This document shows positions 46,319 to 56,715 of a stretch of DNA of 64,000 nucleotides, in pieces. A program made the position numbers and the translations under genes. Every line of letters starts with the position of its first letter. Within the stretch, counting starts at the first letter, position 1. The DNA lies in the NCBI GenBank assembly GCA_002382445.1, contig DGAQ01000073.1, positions 151,583-215,582 of the forward strand. Reading direction: 5' to 3'. The notes under the pieces were generated by a model. It was not told the DNA's origin. It made no database searches and saw nothing but the letters and a program-made list of their open reading frames with translations. Source of the DNA: Porticoccaceae bacterium UBA4026. Its GTDB lineage: Bacteria > Pseudomonadota > Gammaproteobacteria > Pseudomonadales > Porticoccaceae.

Positions 46319-49084
46319 ATGCCAATGATCTATGTTGATGGTCAGGAAATTGTGGTCAAACAAGGCGAAAATATACTCGAAGCCTGCCTTAATGCTGGTC
46401 TGGATCTACCCTATTTTTGCTGGCATCCAGCCATGGGTTCTATCGGCTCTTGCCGTCAATGCGCATTGGTCCAATACCAGAACGAGGAAGATACCCGAGG
46501 CCGAATAGTGATGGGCTGCATGACCCCGGTAAGCGAAGGGGCAAGGTTCTCGCTTAAGGCCGAGAATGCGACGCAGTTTCGTAAAGCGGTTGTTGAGAGC
46601 CTCATGCTTAATCATCCGCATGACTGCCCTGTATGTGCTGAAGGTGGAGAATGCCATCTGCAAGACATGACCGTCATGGTCGGACATCGTGATCGCCGAT
46701 ATACCGGTAAAAAGAATACCTATCGCAACCAATATTTGGGTCCTCTGATTGAACATGAGATGAATCGGTGCATTGCTTGTTACAGATGTGAACGCTACTA
46801 CCGAGATTATGCTGGAGGTAAAGATCTAGGCGCCCAGGCCTCCCATGACCACCTGTATTTTGGTCGTCACGAGGAGGGTGTTCTAGAGAGTGAGTTTTCG
46901 GGGAACTTGGTTGAGGTATGCCCTACAGGGGTTTTCACCGACAAGCCGTTTCTAAAGCAATACAGTCGCAAGTGGGATTTACAGTCTGCACCTTCTATAT
47001 GTCAGGGCTGTGCTGTGGGCTGCAACATTGCTCCTGGGGAACGTTATGGCAAGGTTAAGCGTGTTCATAATCGCTATAACGACGAGGTTAATGGCTACTT
47101 TTTGTGTGATCGAGGTCGTTTCGGTAGCGGCTATTTGAACAGTGACTTGCGTCTTGATTATGCAGGCATTAAGAATCCCGATGGTAGTTTCTTTGCCGTA
47201 CACCAGCAGCAAGCATTAGACACCGCAGTTGAATGGATGGCCGGTAAAAAAGTCGCGGCTATTGGTTCGCCCCGAGCGTCACTGGAGGCGAATTACCTGT
47301 TGCGAGAGGTGGTTGGATCGAAAAATTTTGCGCCCGGGTTTTCAGACCAAGAAGCTGATTTGATTGGCAGTATTGTCAACATTTTACAGACAACCAAGTC
47401 CATCAATCCATCGATTAAGCAGATAGAGACTGCCGACGCGGTACTTATTCTTGGTGAAGATGTTACTAATACCGCCCCTCGTGTGGCGCTTGCGCTTCGT
47501 CAGTCTGTACGTAACAAAGCCTTTGAATTAGCCGAGCAGATGGGTCTTCCGCCATGGCAAGACGCCGCGATTCGCAATCTTGCTCAAGACCAGCGTTCTC
47601 CGATGACTGTCGTGTCGGCCATGGACACGCGTCTAGACGATGTTGCTAGTACCTGTGTTTCTTTGGCGCCTGATGATATAGCCGCATTTGGCCATGCTGT
47701 AGCGGCAGCCCTAGCGGGTGAAACGACAGATAATACTGAGGCAGATGCTGCGGCACAGATGCTTAAAGCGGCGAAAAACCCGCTAATAGTCAGCGGTTCA
47801 AGCATGGCTCATCAGGGCATTATTAACAGTGCGGCTGCAGTGGCGGATGCTTTAAACCAGGCGACAACCATGCTGAGCTTCTGCGTGCCTGAGTGCAACA
47901 GCTTAGGCCTGGCACTGATGGTAGCCGATGGTTCTAGTAGTAGTTTAAAGGCCTTAGCTAAACGAGCAGCCAAACTAGACGCACTGATTGTATTAGAAAA
48001 TGATTTGTACCGCCGCGGCGATAAAGAACTAATTGACCAACTGTTGGCTAGCGGTACTAAAGTTATTACCTTGGACATGTATGAGAATGACACCCTTGAT
48101 CAGTCTGACTTGGTCATGGCGGCGGCATCCTATGCTGAGTCACAAGGCACTTTGGTTAGCAGTGAGGGCCGTGCTCAGCGGTTCTATCCCGTTCATTCTC
48201 CCGCGGCTGAAAGATTACCTAGCTGGCAGTGGTTGCTGCGCTTGGCTAAGATTACTGGACACAAAAAGTTAGCGAAACTGGAGAATTTTGATCAGATAGT
48301 TGTTGCCTGCGCCAAGAGTAGTCCCCTATTTGCTGGTCTTGTAGATGTAGCGCCACTCAATAACTTTAGAGATCGCGGTTCAAAGATACCTCGCCAGACT
48401 CACCGTTACAGTGGTCGCACAGCAATGAACTCAGATGTTTCGGTGCATGAACCTCAGCAGCCCAAAGATCATGAGAGTCCATTATCCTACAGTATGGAAG
48501 GTCTAAATCGAGATCAGCCAGCATCATTGATTCCCTTTGTTTGGGCGCCAGGTTGGAATTCCAATCAGTCTTTGCAAAAATTTCAGTCTGAGGTGGATGG
48601 GCCGCTAAAAGGTGGTTCTTCAGGGGTGCGGTTAATTAGTTCATCTCAAACGGGTGCTGAGATTTCTCCGCAGGTTGGTAAAATTATACTAAAGCCCCAC
48701 CAGTGGCATCTGGTGCCCATGGAGCAGATCCACGGTAGTGATGAATTGTCGAGTCATACGGATGAGATTGCTGAGTTAGCGGGCCGCGGGTTTGTCGCTA
48801 TTGGTCGGAAAGTAGCTGAAAAGCTTGCCGTCACCGAGGGTGATGGGTTGTTGGTTAAGCAGGGTGAGATAGAATGTTCACTGGAGGTCAGGATTCTGTC
48901 AAGAGTGGCAAAAAACTGTATTGGCTACAGCGCCGGATACTCAGAGACGCAAGGTCTTACGGCGGGAAGTTTGGTTGGCTTGGAGGTCGACAAAGCATGG
49001 CGGCGCTCTGGCCCTGAAATGATTGCCTCGGATAAAGCGGCCTTCGAACAGGTGATCGGTGGTGGAGGTGCGAGTAATGTCTGA
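46319..49084 (+). CDS. nuoG: NADH-quinone oxidoreductase subunit G
   Basis: Largest peripheral subunit with the electron chain N1b, N4, N5 and N7. 921 aa. [2Fe-2S] ligands in PYFCWHPAMGSIGSCRQC; HPHDCPVCAEGGEC binds N5 (with a His ligand); CIACYRCERYYRDYAG starts the N4 set; CQGCAVGC plus the Cys of FLCDRG makes N7, the extra cluster found in E. coli-type enzymes. The molybdopterin-oxidoreductase-like domain follows and is not expected to bind Mo. Overlaps nuoH by 8 bp. Confidence 0.97.
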   Translation: MPMIYVDGQEIVVKQGENILEACLNAGLDLPYFCWHPAMGSIGSCRQCALVQYQNEEDTRGRIVMGCMTPVSEGARFSLKAENATQFRKAVVESLMLNHPHDCPVCAEGGECHLQDMTVMVGHRDRRYTGKKNTYRNQYLGPLIEHEMNRCIACYRCERYYRDYAGGKDLGAQASHDHLYFGRHEEGVLESEFSGNLVEVCPTGVFTDKPFLKQYSRKWDLQSAPSICQGCAVGCNIAPGERYGKVKRVHNRYNDEVNGYFLCDRGRFGSGYLNSDLRLDYAGIKNPDGSFFAVHQQQALDTAVEWMAGKKVAAIGSPRASLEANYLLREVVGSKNFAPGFSDQEADLIGSIVNILQTTKSINPSIKQIETADAVLILGEDVTNTAPRVALALRQSVRNKAFELAEQMGLPPWQDAAIRNLAQDQRSPMTVVSAMDTRLDDVASTCVSLAPDDIAAFGHAVAAALAGETTDNTEADAAAQMLKAAKNPLIVSGSSMAHQGIINSAAAVADALNQATTMLSFCVPECNSLGLALMVADGSSSSLKALAKRAAKLDALIVLENDLYRRGDKELIDQLLASGTKVITLDMYENDTLDQSDLVMAAASYAESQGTLVSSEGRAQRFYPVHSPAAERLPSWQWLLRLAKITGHKKLAKLENFDQIVVACAKSSPLFAGLVDVAPLNNFRDRGSKIPRQTHRYSGRTAMNSDVSVHEPQQPKDHESPLSYSMEGLNRDQPASLIPFVWAPGWNSNQSLQKFQSEVDGPLKGGSSGVRLISSSQTGAEISPQVGKIILKPHQWHLVPMEQIHGSDELSSHTDEIAELAGRGFVAIGRKVAEKLAVTEGDGLLVKQGEIECSLEVRILSRVAKNCIGYSAGYSETQGLTAGSLVGLEVDKAWRRSGPEMIASDKAAFEQVIGGGGASNV

Positions 49085-50051
49085 GTTGATGCCTGTAATC
49101 CTCGCGCTCACGATCTTAATTGGTGGCGTTGCTGGAGCGGCCGTTTTGACTTGGTTTGAAAGACGCTTACTGGGGGTTTGGCAAGATCGCTACGGCCCCA
49201 ACCGACTTGGGCCATTTGGAATTGGCCAGGTCGCGGCAGACATGATTAAACTATTGTTTAAAGATGACTGGGTCCCACCCTTTGCAGATCGAATGGTATT
49301 TATTTTTGCTCCCACCGCTATCGTTGTGGCTATGATGATGGGTTTTGCTGTGGTGCCCTTTGCGCCTGGCATGATGATTATCGACGTTAATATTGGCCTG
49401 TTATTTTTTCTCGGCATGACATCTCTTGCGGTTTATAGCGTACTTCTTGGCGGCTTGGCCTCTAACAATAAATATGCACTTTTGGGAGGCTTAAGATCGG
49501 CAGCACAAATGGTCAGTTACGAAGTCTTTATGGGGCTCTCGTTGATTGGCGTAGTAATGATGTCAGGTAGCTTTAGCTTGGTGGACATCGTCGAAGCTCA
49601 GACCGACGTTTGGTTTTGTTTCTCTCAGATTCTCGGCTTGATCGTATTTATTATAGCCGGGATCGCTGAGAGTCATCGTTTGCCTTTCGATTTACCTGAG
49701 GCTGAGCACGAGCTTACTGCAGGTTTCCATACTGAATACGGCGGCATGAAGTTTGCCATGTTTATGCTTGGGGAATACCTCGGTCTGATGCTCATTTCTT
49801 GCATGATTGTGACCCTATTCTTTGGCGGTTGGCATGGGCCAATGTTGATAGGTGATTGGTTGCCTCCGTTTTTCTGGTTTAGTCTAAAAGTGTTTGTGGT
49901 TATTTGCTTTTTTGTCTTATTGCGAGCAGCCATACCTCGGCCACGTTACGATCAGTTGATGTCACTTGGCTGGAAGGTAATGTTACCGATCACTTTGGTG
50001 AATATTCTAGTGACGGGTGCAGTGCTGTTATGGATCGAGGGAGTCGCCTAA
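49077..50051 (+). CDS. nuoH: NADH-quinone oxidoreductase subunit H
   Basis: Eight-helix membrane subunit that forms the quinone tunnel with NuoB and NuoD. 324 aa. [21 protein letters not shown] and the [19 protein letters not shown] loop are family signatures. Start at ATG 49077 (GGAGG at 49064-49068), inside the nuoG end; the alternative at 49059 would add six unsupported residues. Confidence 0.98.
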   Translation: MSELMPVILALTILIGGVAGAAVLTWFERRLLGVWQDRYGPNRLGPFGIGQVAADMIKLLFKDDWVPPFADRMVFIFAPTAIVVAMMMGFAVVPFAPGMMIIDVNIGLLFFLGMTSLAVYSVLLGGLASNNKYALLGGLRSAAQMVSYEVFMGLSLIGVVMMSGSFSLVDIVEAQTDVWFCFSQILGLIVFIIAGIAESHRLPFDLPEAEHELTAGFHTEYGGMKFAMFMLGEYLGLMLISCMIVTLFFGGWHGPMLIGDWLPPFFWFSLKVFVVICFFVLLRAAIPRPRYDQLMSLGWKVMLPITLVNILVTGAVLLWIEGVA

Positions 50052-50566
50052 TGCTAAGTGAACTAAGAACCATGTGGGAGGTGCTTAAACACACCTTTAC
50101 CAAAGCCGAAACCGTTCAGTATCCTGAGGAAATGCCATATCTGTCGCCCCGTTATCGAGGCCGGATTGTGCTGACTCGCGATCCTGATGGTGAAGAGCGC
50201 TGTGTTGCTTGTAATCTTTGTGCAGCGGTCTGTCCGGTTGATTGTATTGCATTACAAAAAGACACCCGAGAAGATGGCACATGGTACCCAGAGTTTTTCC
50301 GCATCAACTTCTCCCGCTGCATTATGTGCGGTATGTGTGAAGAGGCTTGCCCGACCTATGCCATCCAGCTAACGCCTGACTTTGAAATGTGTGAGTACGA
50401 TCGCCAAAACATGGTCTATGAGAAAGAACATTTGCTGATTAACGGCGTGGGTAAATACCCGGATTACAATTTTTACCGAGTTTCTGGTATGAAAACAGCC
50501 ACTAAAGACAAAGGTGAAGCGCTCAACGAAGCTAGGCCTATTGATACCAAGAGTTTATTGTCATGA
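50051..50566 (+). CDS. nuoI: NADH-quinone oxidoreductase subunit I
   Basis: Ferredoxin-like subunit with the N6a and N6b [4Fe-4S] clusters. 171 aa. [16 protein letters not shown] and [16 protein letters not shown] are the two ferredoxin motifs. ATG at 50051 overlaps the nuoH stop (TAATG). The same frame stays open upstream to 49904 but that part is a shadow of nuoH. Confidence 0.98.
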   Translation: MLSELRTMWEVLKHTFTKAETVQYPEEMPYLSPRYRGRIVLTRDPDGEERCVACNLCAAVCPVDCIALQKDTREDGTWYPEFFRINFSRCIMCGMCEEACPTYAIQLTPDFEMCEYDRQNMVYEKEHLLINGVGKYPDYNFYRVSGMKTATKDKGEALNEARPIDTKSLLS

Positions 50567-50602
50567 GTCTACTTAATGGAACAATAGAGTTGAGGGCCGC
50601 CC

Positions 50603-51130
50603 ATGCTTGAAATTGTACTTTTTTACATAGCGGCAACGGTTGCATTAGTGGCAACGGTGATGGCCATGACTAGAGCTAATGCTATTCATGCCCTAATTTA
50701 TCTGATCGTTTCACTGCTGGCGGTTGCGGTCATCTTTTTCTTGATTGGCGCCCCATTTGCAGCAGCTCTGGAAATTGTTATTTATGCCGGAGCCATTATG
50801 GTGCTATTTGTCTTTGTCATTATGATGCTTAACTTAGGTGAGAAGGGCGATAAGCAGGAGCGACAGTGGTTACAGCCATCAATATGGGCAGGGCCTGCGA
50901 TTTTATCAATTGTATTACTCATTGAACTAGTGATGGTAATTAGTCAAACCAGCGGCCCAGTGTCTGTTACCGCGGTCTCGGCAAAAGAGGTGGGTTTGTC
51001 TCTATTTGGCCCCTATGTGTTAGCGGTAGAGATTGCTTCGATGCTATTGCTGGCAGGTTTAGTTGGTTCTTTCCACCTTGGTCGTCGTTACCTTGACCGA
51101 GACAACTTAGAAAAGAAGGGTGGTCAATAA
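50603..51130 (+). CDS. nuoJ: NADH-quinone oxidoreductase subunit J
   Basis: Membrane subunit of the proton-pumping arm. 175 aa, about five hydrophobic helices. The conserved [20 protein letters not shown] stretch contains the pi-bulge helix. 36 bp after nuoI; overlaps nuoK by one base. Confidence 0.97.
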   Translation: MLEIVLFYIAATVALVATVMAMTRANAIHALIYLIVSLLAVAVIFFLIGAPFAAALEIVIYAGAIMVLFVFVIMMLNLGEKGDKQERQWLQPSIWAGPAILSIVLLIELVMVISQTSGPVSVTAVSAKEVGLSLFGPYVLAVEIASMLLLAGLVGSFHLGRRYLDRDNLEKKGGQ

Positions 51131-51444
51131 TGGACGGCCTGAATATACCGCTTAACCATATCCTTCTGGTCTCTTCGCTGCTGTTTTCTATTGGCATGCT
51201 CGGCCTAATGATTAGGCGCAATATTATTTTTATATTAATGTCACTGGAAGTCATGCTCAATGCCGCAGCCTTGGCCTTTGTGGCTGCGGGAGCTCATTGG
51301 GGACAACCTGACGGACAGGTGGTATTTATGCTTATCCTCACTGTGGCTGCAGCAGAGGTGGCGGTGGGTCTGGGTTTGGTACTTCAAGTTCAGAAACGCT
51401 TTAAAACTTTGGATATGGATCGTGCCAACCGGATGCAGGGTTAA
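51130..51444 (+). CDS. nuoK: NADH-quinone oxidoreductase subunit K
   Basis: Small membrane subunit with two conserved membrane glutamates (in [12 protein letters not shown] and [11 protein letters not shown]) that lie on the proton path. 104 aa, three helices. Confidence 0.98.
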   Translation: MDGLNIPLNHILLVSSLLFSIGMLGLMIRRNIIFILMSLEVMLNAAALAFVAAGAHWGQPDGQVVFMLILTVAAAEVAVGLGLVLQVQKRFKTLDMDRANRMQG

Positions 51445-51446
51445 TT

Positions 51447-53294
51447 ATGAGTGAGACTATTTGGATAATACCGCTGATTCCATTGCTTAGCTCGGTGACA
51501 CTGATGCTGTTTGGCAGTCGTTTCAAGGTATCGCAAATTGGGGCCCTGGGAGTTGGTTCAGTGGGCATGGCAGCTTTGCTGACGCTGCTGTTGGCTGCCG
51601 AATTTATGCAAAATCAGCAGGTTATTCAACTCTCCCTTTGGACCTGGATGGAAGTAGCAGGATTTGCCCCAGGCATTTCGTTTTATTTTGATGGGCTGAC
51701 TTTAGTGATGATGTCGGTAATTACCGGCGTTGGTTTTTTAATTCACCTGTTCTCTACTGAATTTATGGAGAAAGACCCAAGTTATGCTCGATACTTCGCC
51801 TACCTGAATATGTTTGTTGCCGCCATGCTGGTTTTGGTGATGGCCGATAACCTCTTATTACTGTATCTGGGGTGGGAAGGCGTAGGGGTTTGTAGTTACC
51901 TATTAGTTGGGTTCTGGTACCAGCATAACGCCAATGGGCATGCGGCGCGCAAGGCCTTTATGGTGACGCGTATCGGCGATACGGCTATGGCTTTGGGTTT
52001 ATTACTGTTATTCACCGAGCTGGGCACCCTAGATATTCAGACTATGGTCGGTGAGGCCAACCAAACCTGGCAAGTTGGTGATACTGTCCCCTTAGTTGCC
52101 TGTCTCCTACTCGTCTGCGGCGCTGTCGGAAAATCAGCTCAGTTGCCATTACATACTTGGCTGCCAGACGCTATGGCAGGCCCGACACCCGTGAGTGCTC
52201 TGATTCATGCGGCGACAATGGTTACTGCAGGGGTTTACTTGATAGCGCGGACTCATGGGTTGTTCTTGTTGGCACCCACAGCTATGACAGTGGTTGCAGT
52301 CATTGGTATAACCACGTCGCTAATGGCGGCCTTTACTGCGCTGATGCAAACCGATATCAAACGTATTTTGGCTTACTCGACGATTAGTCAGATTGGCTAT
52401 ATGTTTCTTGCTTTGGGTGTGGGGGCTTGGAGTGCAGGAATTTTTCACCTAATGACACATGCCTTTTTCAAAGCCTTATTGTTTTTAGGGTCAGGCGCCA
52501 TTATCCATTGCCTACATCACGAACATAACATTTTCAAAATGGGCGGCCTAAGAACGCGAATGCCGGTCACATTTTGGAGTTTCATGATTGGTTCAGCGGC
52601 ATTGGCCGCGCTACCAATGACCTCAGGATTCTTCAGTAAAGACCAGATTTTGCTGCAGGCTTATCAATTGCCTGATATCGGACCAGGACTCTGGATGGCC
52701 GGACTTTTAGGCGCATTGCTAACCGCCATCTATAGCTTTCGATTAGTCTTTGTGGTGTTTTTTGGTAAGGCCAACACCGAACCTGATAAAGACACTGGCT
52801 GGCGCATGGCGGTGCCGCTCTCGGTGTTGTGTTTTCTGGCCATGGTGGGTGGATGGTTCATGATTCCGGTCACTGAAGTTTTCCCGGTTGGTGATGGCAG
52901 TCACCCGGCACACTGGGTTGAATATGTGTCTATATCGGTGCCTATTTTTGGTGTGCTGATAGCCTACCTAATCTTTTATAGCGGACGATTAAAAATTGAT
53001 GGCCTTGCTAACTCGGGCCTAGGTAAGAGTCTGGGACAGTTTTGGCTCAGTGGTTGGGGTATCGATTGGCTGTATGACCGACTCTTTGTAAGACCTTATT
53101 ACGGCTTGGCTAATTTGCTTAAAGGAGAACCTGTGGATGCGATATATGGCTTAATCGTAGCCCTCAATCAAACCTTTAACCACTGGTTGAGTGTTGCTCA
53201 GTCAGGCCGCATGCGCTGGTACTTGGCAAGCATGGTAGCAGGGCTGATTTTAGTGATTACACTGGCCGCTAATCTTTCAGAAGGGGTGCTGTAA
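51447..53294 (+). CDS. nuoL: NADH-quinone oxidoreductase subunit L
   Basis: Distal antiporter-like proton pump subunit with the long lateral helix. 615 aa (E. coli 613). Multi-helix protein with GWEGVGVCSYLLVGFW and HTWLPDAMAGPTPVSALIHA, which hold the conserved charged residues. 2 bp after nuoK, one-base overlap with nuoM. Confidence 0.98.
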   Translation: MSETIWIIPLIPLLSSVTLMLFGSRFKVSQIGALGVGSVGMAALLTLLLAAEFMQNQQVIQLSLWTWMEVAGFAPGISFYFDGLTLVMMSVITGVGFLIHLFSTEFMEKDPSYARYFAYLNMFVAAMLVLVMADNLLLLYLGWEGVGVCSYLLVGFWYQHNANGHAARKAFMVTRIGDTAMALGLLLLFTELGTLDIQTMVGEANQTWQVGDTVPLVACLLLVCGAVGKSAQLPLHTWLPDAMAGPTPVSALIHAATMVTAGVYLIARTHGLFLLAPTAMTVVAVIGITTSLMAAFTALMQTDIKRILAYSTISQIGYMFLALGVGAWSAGIFHLMTHAFFKALLFLGSGAIIHCLHHEHNIFKMGGLRTRMPVTFWSFMIGSAALAALPMTSGFFSKDQILLQAYQLPDIGPGLWMAGLLGALLTAIYSFRLVFVVFFGKANTEPDKDTGWRMAVPLSVLCFLAMVGGWFMIPVTEVFPVGDGSHPAHWVEYVSISVPIFGVLIAYLIFYSGRLKIDGLANSGLGKSLGQFWLSGWGIDWLYDRLFVRPYYGLANLLKGEPVDAIYGLIVALNQTFNHWLSVAQSGRMRWYLASMVAGLILVITLAANLSEGVL

Positions 53295-54829
53295 TGGTGA
53301 TGGTTAACCTTATAGTGATACTCCTGATCGGCGGCTTGTTGGCTATTTTGTCTGAGCGTATTAGTGACACCATGCCTCGGAAAGTGGCTATGGCGGTGGT
53401 CCTAGCCGACTTATTATATCTTCTTATTTGCCTGTCTGGGATGCCTGAGATTACCCAACTGCAAGCACCTGTGGCCAATGACCCCTCGACTTGGTTAATG
53501 CACTTTAAGGCTGACTGGATCCCCGCTTTTGGTATCAGTATCGAGCTGGCGTTAGACGGTATTAGTTTGCTGATGGTATTGCTAACACTGGTTCTTGGCG
53601 CCATTGCTATCAGTGCTTCATGGACCGATATTGTAGTGCGCAAAGGCTTCTTTGAAGCTAACTTGTTGTGGTCTCTGGCCGGTGTGTTAGGGGTGTTCAT
53701 GGCTCTAGACCTGATGCTGTTTTTCTTGTTTTGGGAGGTCATGCTAATCCCCATGTATTTCATGATTGCTATCTGGGGTCATGAAAATCGTGGCTATGCG
53801 GCCATGAAGTTCTTTATATTTACCCAAGCCAGTGGCTTGTTGATGCTGATATCTATACTGGCACTGGTGGCGGTTAATCATAGCGGCACAGGGATTTGGA
53901 CTTTTAGTTACTTTGATTTGCTGAATACCGAGATGGCCGAGCGAACTGCCCACTGGATCATGCTGGGTTTCTTTATTGCCTTTGTGGTCAAGTTACCTGG
54001 GTTTCCTTTCCATACTTGGTTACCCGATGCACATACGCAGGCGCCTACGGCCGGTAGCGTAATCCTGGCTGGCATCCTCCTTAAAACCGGTGCTTACGGA
54101 CTCATTCGGTTTGCGGTACCCCTATTTCCTGAGGCGGCGTTAAATTTTTCCTATCCCGCTATGTTGTTGGGCGCGGCGGGCGTGGTCTATGGTGCCGTGC
54201 TGGCCTTCGGTCAAACAGACTTTAAGCGCCTCATCGCCTATAGCAGTGTCAGTCATATGGGCTTTGTACTTCTTGGCATCTATGCGTGGAATGAATTAGC
54301 ACTGCAGGGTGCAGTGATGCAAATGGTGGCTCATGGGTTCAGCACCGCGGCTCTGTTTATGATCGCGGGTTCATTACAAGAGCGGTTGCACACCAGAGAC
54401 ATGCGTGAGATGAGTGGTCTGTGGCAGCAAATGCCGCGGATGGGCGCAGTAGCGATGTTTTTTGTAGTGGCATCATTAGGCCTGCCAGGCTTGGGTAATT
54501 TTGTTGCTGAATTTTTGGTGTTACTGGGGCTTTTCCAGATCAATGTTTGGATTACTGTAGTTGCCGCTACGGGCCTTATAACCGGTGCAGCCTATTCGCT
54601 ACTTCTTATGCAGCGATCTTTTCAGGGTGAGGTCAATAAAAAGTGGGCTAACTATGGTCTTATTGATTTCGGCTCCCGCGAGATGCTGACCATGGCGGTA
54701 ATGATGATCGCTCTAATAGTGTTGGGGATTTATCCGCAACCCGTATTAGATGCGGCACAACCGGTATTGCAAAGTTTACTTGAACTCACCGCCTCACCGA
54801 CGGTTGACGTTGTGGAGGTGGCGCAATGA
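53294..54829 (+). CDS. nuoM: NADH-quinone oxidoreductase subunit M
   Basis: Antiporter-like membrane subunit of complex I. 511 aa. FFLFWEVMLIPMYFMIAIWG holds the conserved membrane Glu; FPFHTWLPDAHTQAPTAGSV is the signature loop. Overlaps nuoN by 4 bp. Confidence 0.98.
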   Translation: MVMVNLIVILLIGGLLAILSERISDTMPRKVAMAVVLADLLYLLICLSGMPEITQLQAPVANDPSTWLMHFKADWIPAFGISIELALDGISLLMVLLTLVLGAIAISASWTDIVVRKGFFEANLLWSLAGVLGVFMALDLMLFFLFWEVMLIPMYFMIAIWGHENRGYAAMKFFIFTQASGLLMLISILALVAVNHSGTGIWTFSYFDLLNTEMAERTAHWIMLGFFIAFVVKLPGFPFHTWLPDAHTQAPTAGSVILAGILLKTGAYGLIRFAVPLFPEAALNFSYPAMLLGAAGVVYGAVLAFGQTDFKRLIAYSSVSHMGFVLLGIYAWNELALQGAVMQMVAHGFSTAALFMIAGSLQERLHTRDMREMSGLWQQMPRMGAVAMFFVVASLGLPGLGNFVAEFLVLLGLFQINVWITVVAATGLITGAAYSLLLMQRSFQGEVNKKWANYGLIDFGSREMLTMAVMMIALIVLGIYPQPVLDAAQPVLQSLLELTASPTVDVVEVAQ

Positions 54830-56247
54830 ACGCGACTATGTTCTCGTCCTTAGCGCCGATTTTGATACTGTCTCTTACCTCTATTGTACTGATGATACAG
54901 GCCTCAGTAAAAAGGGATCAGTCCGTTGCGTGGGTGATTACTGCTGTTGGTTTTGCACTGACTCTGTGGGGCGCTAGCTATGCCCGAGACTTTACCCAAC
55001 CAGTAACGATTCTTTTACAAGTCGACCACTGGAGCCTGTTTTTCACTAGCCTGATTACGCTCGCCTCTTTGGTGATTCTGGTACTCTCCCGAGACACATT
55101 TTCGCCTGAGGGTGAGCGAAAAGAAGAATATTATTTACTGCTAGTCCTGTCTGTATTGGGGGCCGTGGTATTAATTCAGTCCAGTCATATGGTTTCTTTA
55201 TTGCTGGGTATGGAGTTAATGGGCGTCGCTCTTTACGCCATGATAGCCTTTCCAGAGCGCGGTCAGTTGCCTCTTGAGGGCGCTATTAAATACTTGGTTC
55301 TGTCGGCCTGTGCTTCGGCAATGCTGCTCTATGGCTTTGCTCTGATTTACGCGGCTACTGGTGAATTAAGTTACGCAGGCATTGGGGCTAAAGCCGCCGC
55401 CGCTTTCGCTGTAAACCCTATGCTGATTATGGCTGGCAGTGCGATGGTATTGGCGGGTATTGGCTTTAAGTTATCCTTGGCACCTTTCCACATGTGGACT
55501 CCGGATGTCTACCAGGGTGCGCCCACACCGGTTACCGGTTTTCTTGCGACGGTTTCTAAGGGCGCGGTGTTTATCGCCCTTAGCCGTTTCTATATGGATG
55601 GCGCCCTCTATCAATACAGCGGTTTAAACACGGCTTTAGTGGTGTTGGCGGTTGCGTCTATGTTAGTTGGCAATTGGCTGGCCTTACGCCAAGAAAATAT
55701 CAAACGCTTATTAGCCTATTCATCCATAGCTCATTTTGGTTATCTACTCGTAGTGTTGATCGCTTTGGCGCATCTGGATGCAGGACTCATTAGCCAGAGT
55801 ATTACCTTTTATCTGACGGCCTATACAGTGACTACGCTAACAGCTTTTGCAGTCGTCTCAACGGTAGCCGGCGAAGACCCAGCTAAACAAGATATTAGCG
55901 CCTTTGAGGGTCTATTTTGGCATCGTCCACTAGAGGCATCAGCCCTAACTGTGGCCATGTTATCACTAGCAGGCATACCTTTGACCGCTGGGTTTATGGC
56001 CAAGTTCTTCGTCATTACGGTTGGTATTCAGTCAGATCTATGGGGATTGCTGGCGGTGTTAGTGGTGGGCAGTGCCGTTGGCATCTATTACTATCTGAGG
56101 GTTATTTTTGCTATGAGTAAGTCTATCGAAGGTGACGGTCAAAGTGCCAATCACCTTGAAAAACTACTTGTACTGGCCTTGTTGGCGTCCATTTTAGTGC
56201 TTGGGTCTTGGCCACAACCTTTTATTGTCTATGTAGGGGGGCTATAA
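54826..56247 (+). CDS. nuoN: NADH-quinone oxidoreductase subunit N
   Basis: Third antiporter-like subunit and last gene of the operon. 473 aa. LLLGMELMGVALYAMIAF and APFHMWTPDVYQGAPTPVT are typical. With this gene all 13 subunit genes of the E. coli-type complex I are present and in the same order. Confidence 0.98.
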   Translation: MNATMFSSLAPILILSLTSIVLMIQASVKRDQSVAWVITAVGFALTLWGASYARDFTQPVTILLQVDHWSLFFTSLITLASLVILVLSRDTFSPEGERKEEYYLLLVLSVLGAVVLIQSSHMVSLLLGMELMGVALYAMIAFPERGQLPLEGAIKYLVLSACASAMLLYGFALIYAATGELSYAGIGAKAAAAFAVNPMLIMAGSAMVLAGIGFKLSLAPFHMWTPDVYQGAPTPVTGFLATVSKGAVFIALSRFYMDGALYQYSGLNTALVVLAVASMLVGNWLALRQENIKRLLAYSSIAHFGYLLVVLIALAHLDAGLISQSITFYLTAYTVTTLTAFAVVSTVAGEDPAKQDISAFEGLFWHRPLEASALTVAMLSLAGIPLTAGFMAKFFVITVGIQSDLWGLLAVLVVGSAVGIYYYLRVIFAMSKSIEGDGQSANHLEKLLVLALLASILVLGSWPQPFIVYVGGL

Positions 56248-56289
56248 AACTAGCTTTTGTAAACAGTTAATCAAAGTGCGGAGGTGTTT

Positions 56290-56706
56290 ATGCTACATTC
56301 GGTTGACCTGAGTGATTATATGGTTCAGGTGCCCATAAAGATTCTAGCGGATGCTGATCTTTTTGAAGCGATTCATATGATTATTGACAATAAGATATCT
56401 GGAATATGCGTTGTCGACGAGCATGGCGATCTAGTGGGCTTGTTATCTGAAATAGATTGTTTGCGAGCTATTTTGGCAGTAACCTACAACGAGCATGGAG
56501 ATGTTGGCAAGGTCAGAGATTATATGACTAAAGAGGTTGATTACTGTGATTTACATGCTGATCTAGTTGATATTGCCGATGATATGGTGAAAAAGGGCCA
56601 TCGTCGTCGTCCCGTCTTAGATCATGGGAAATTAGTGGGTCAGATCACTTGTCGACAGCTCTTGAGGGTTGTCAGCGAATTCAATCAAAATGCCGTGGTG
56701 GTATAG
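56290..56706 (+). CDS. CBS-domain pair protein
   Basis: 138-aa cytoplasmic protein made only of a CBS pair (Bateman module). CBS1 runs about residues 10-75 (ISGICVVDEHGDLVGLLSEID), CBS2 about 80-135 (RRRPVLDHGKLVGQITCRQL). Such modules usually bind adenine nucleotides; which ligand binds here cannot be told. ATG at 56290 follows GGAGG at 56280-56284; a GTG at 56284 overlaps that site and is unlikely. 42 bp after nuoN, so possibly read through from nuo. Convergent with the kinase gene, 9 bp between. Confidence 0.85.
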   Translation: MLHSVDLSDYMVQVPIKILADADLFEAIHMIIDNKISGICVVDEHGDLVGLLSEIDCLRAILAVTYNEHGDVGKVRDYMTKEVDYCDLHADLVDIADDMVKKGHRRRPVLDHGKLVGQITCRQLLRVVSEFNQNAVVV

Positions 56707-56715
56707 AGTTATAGA

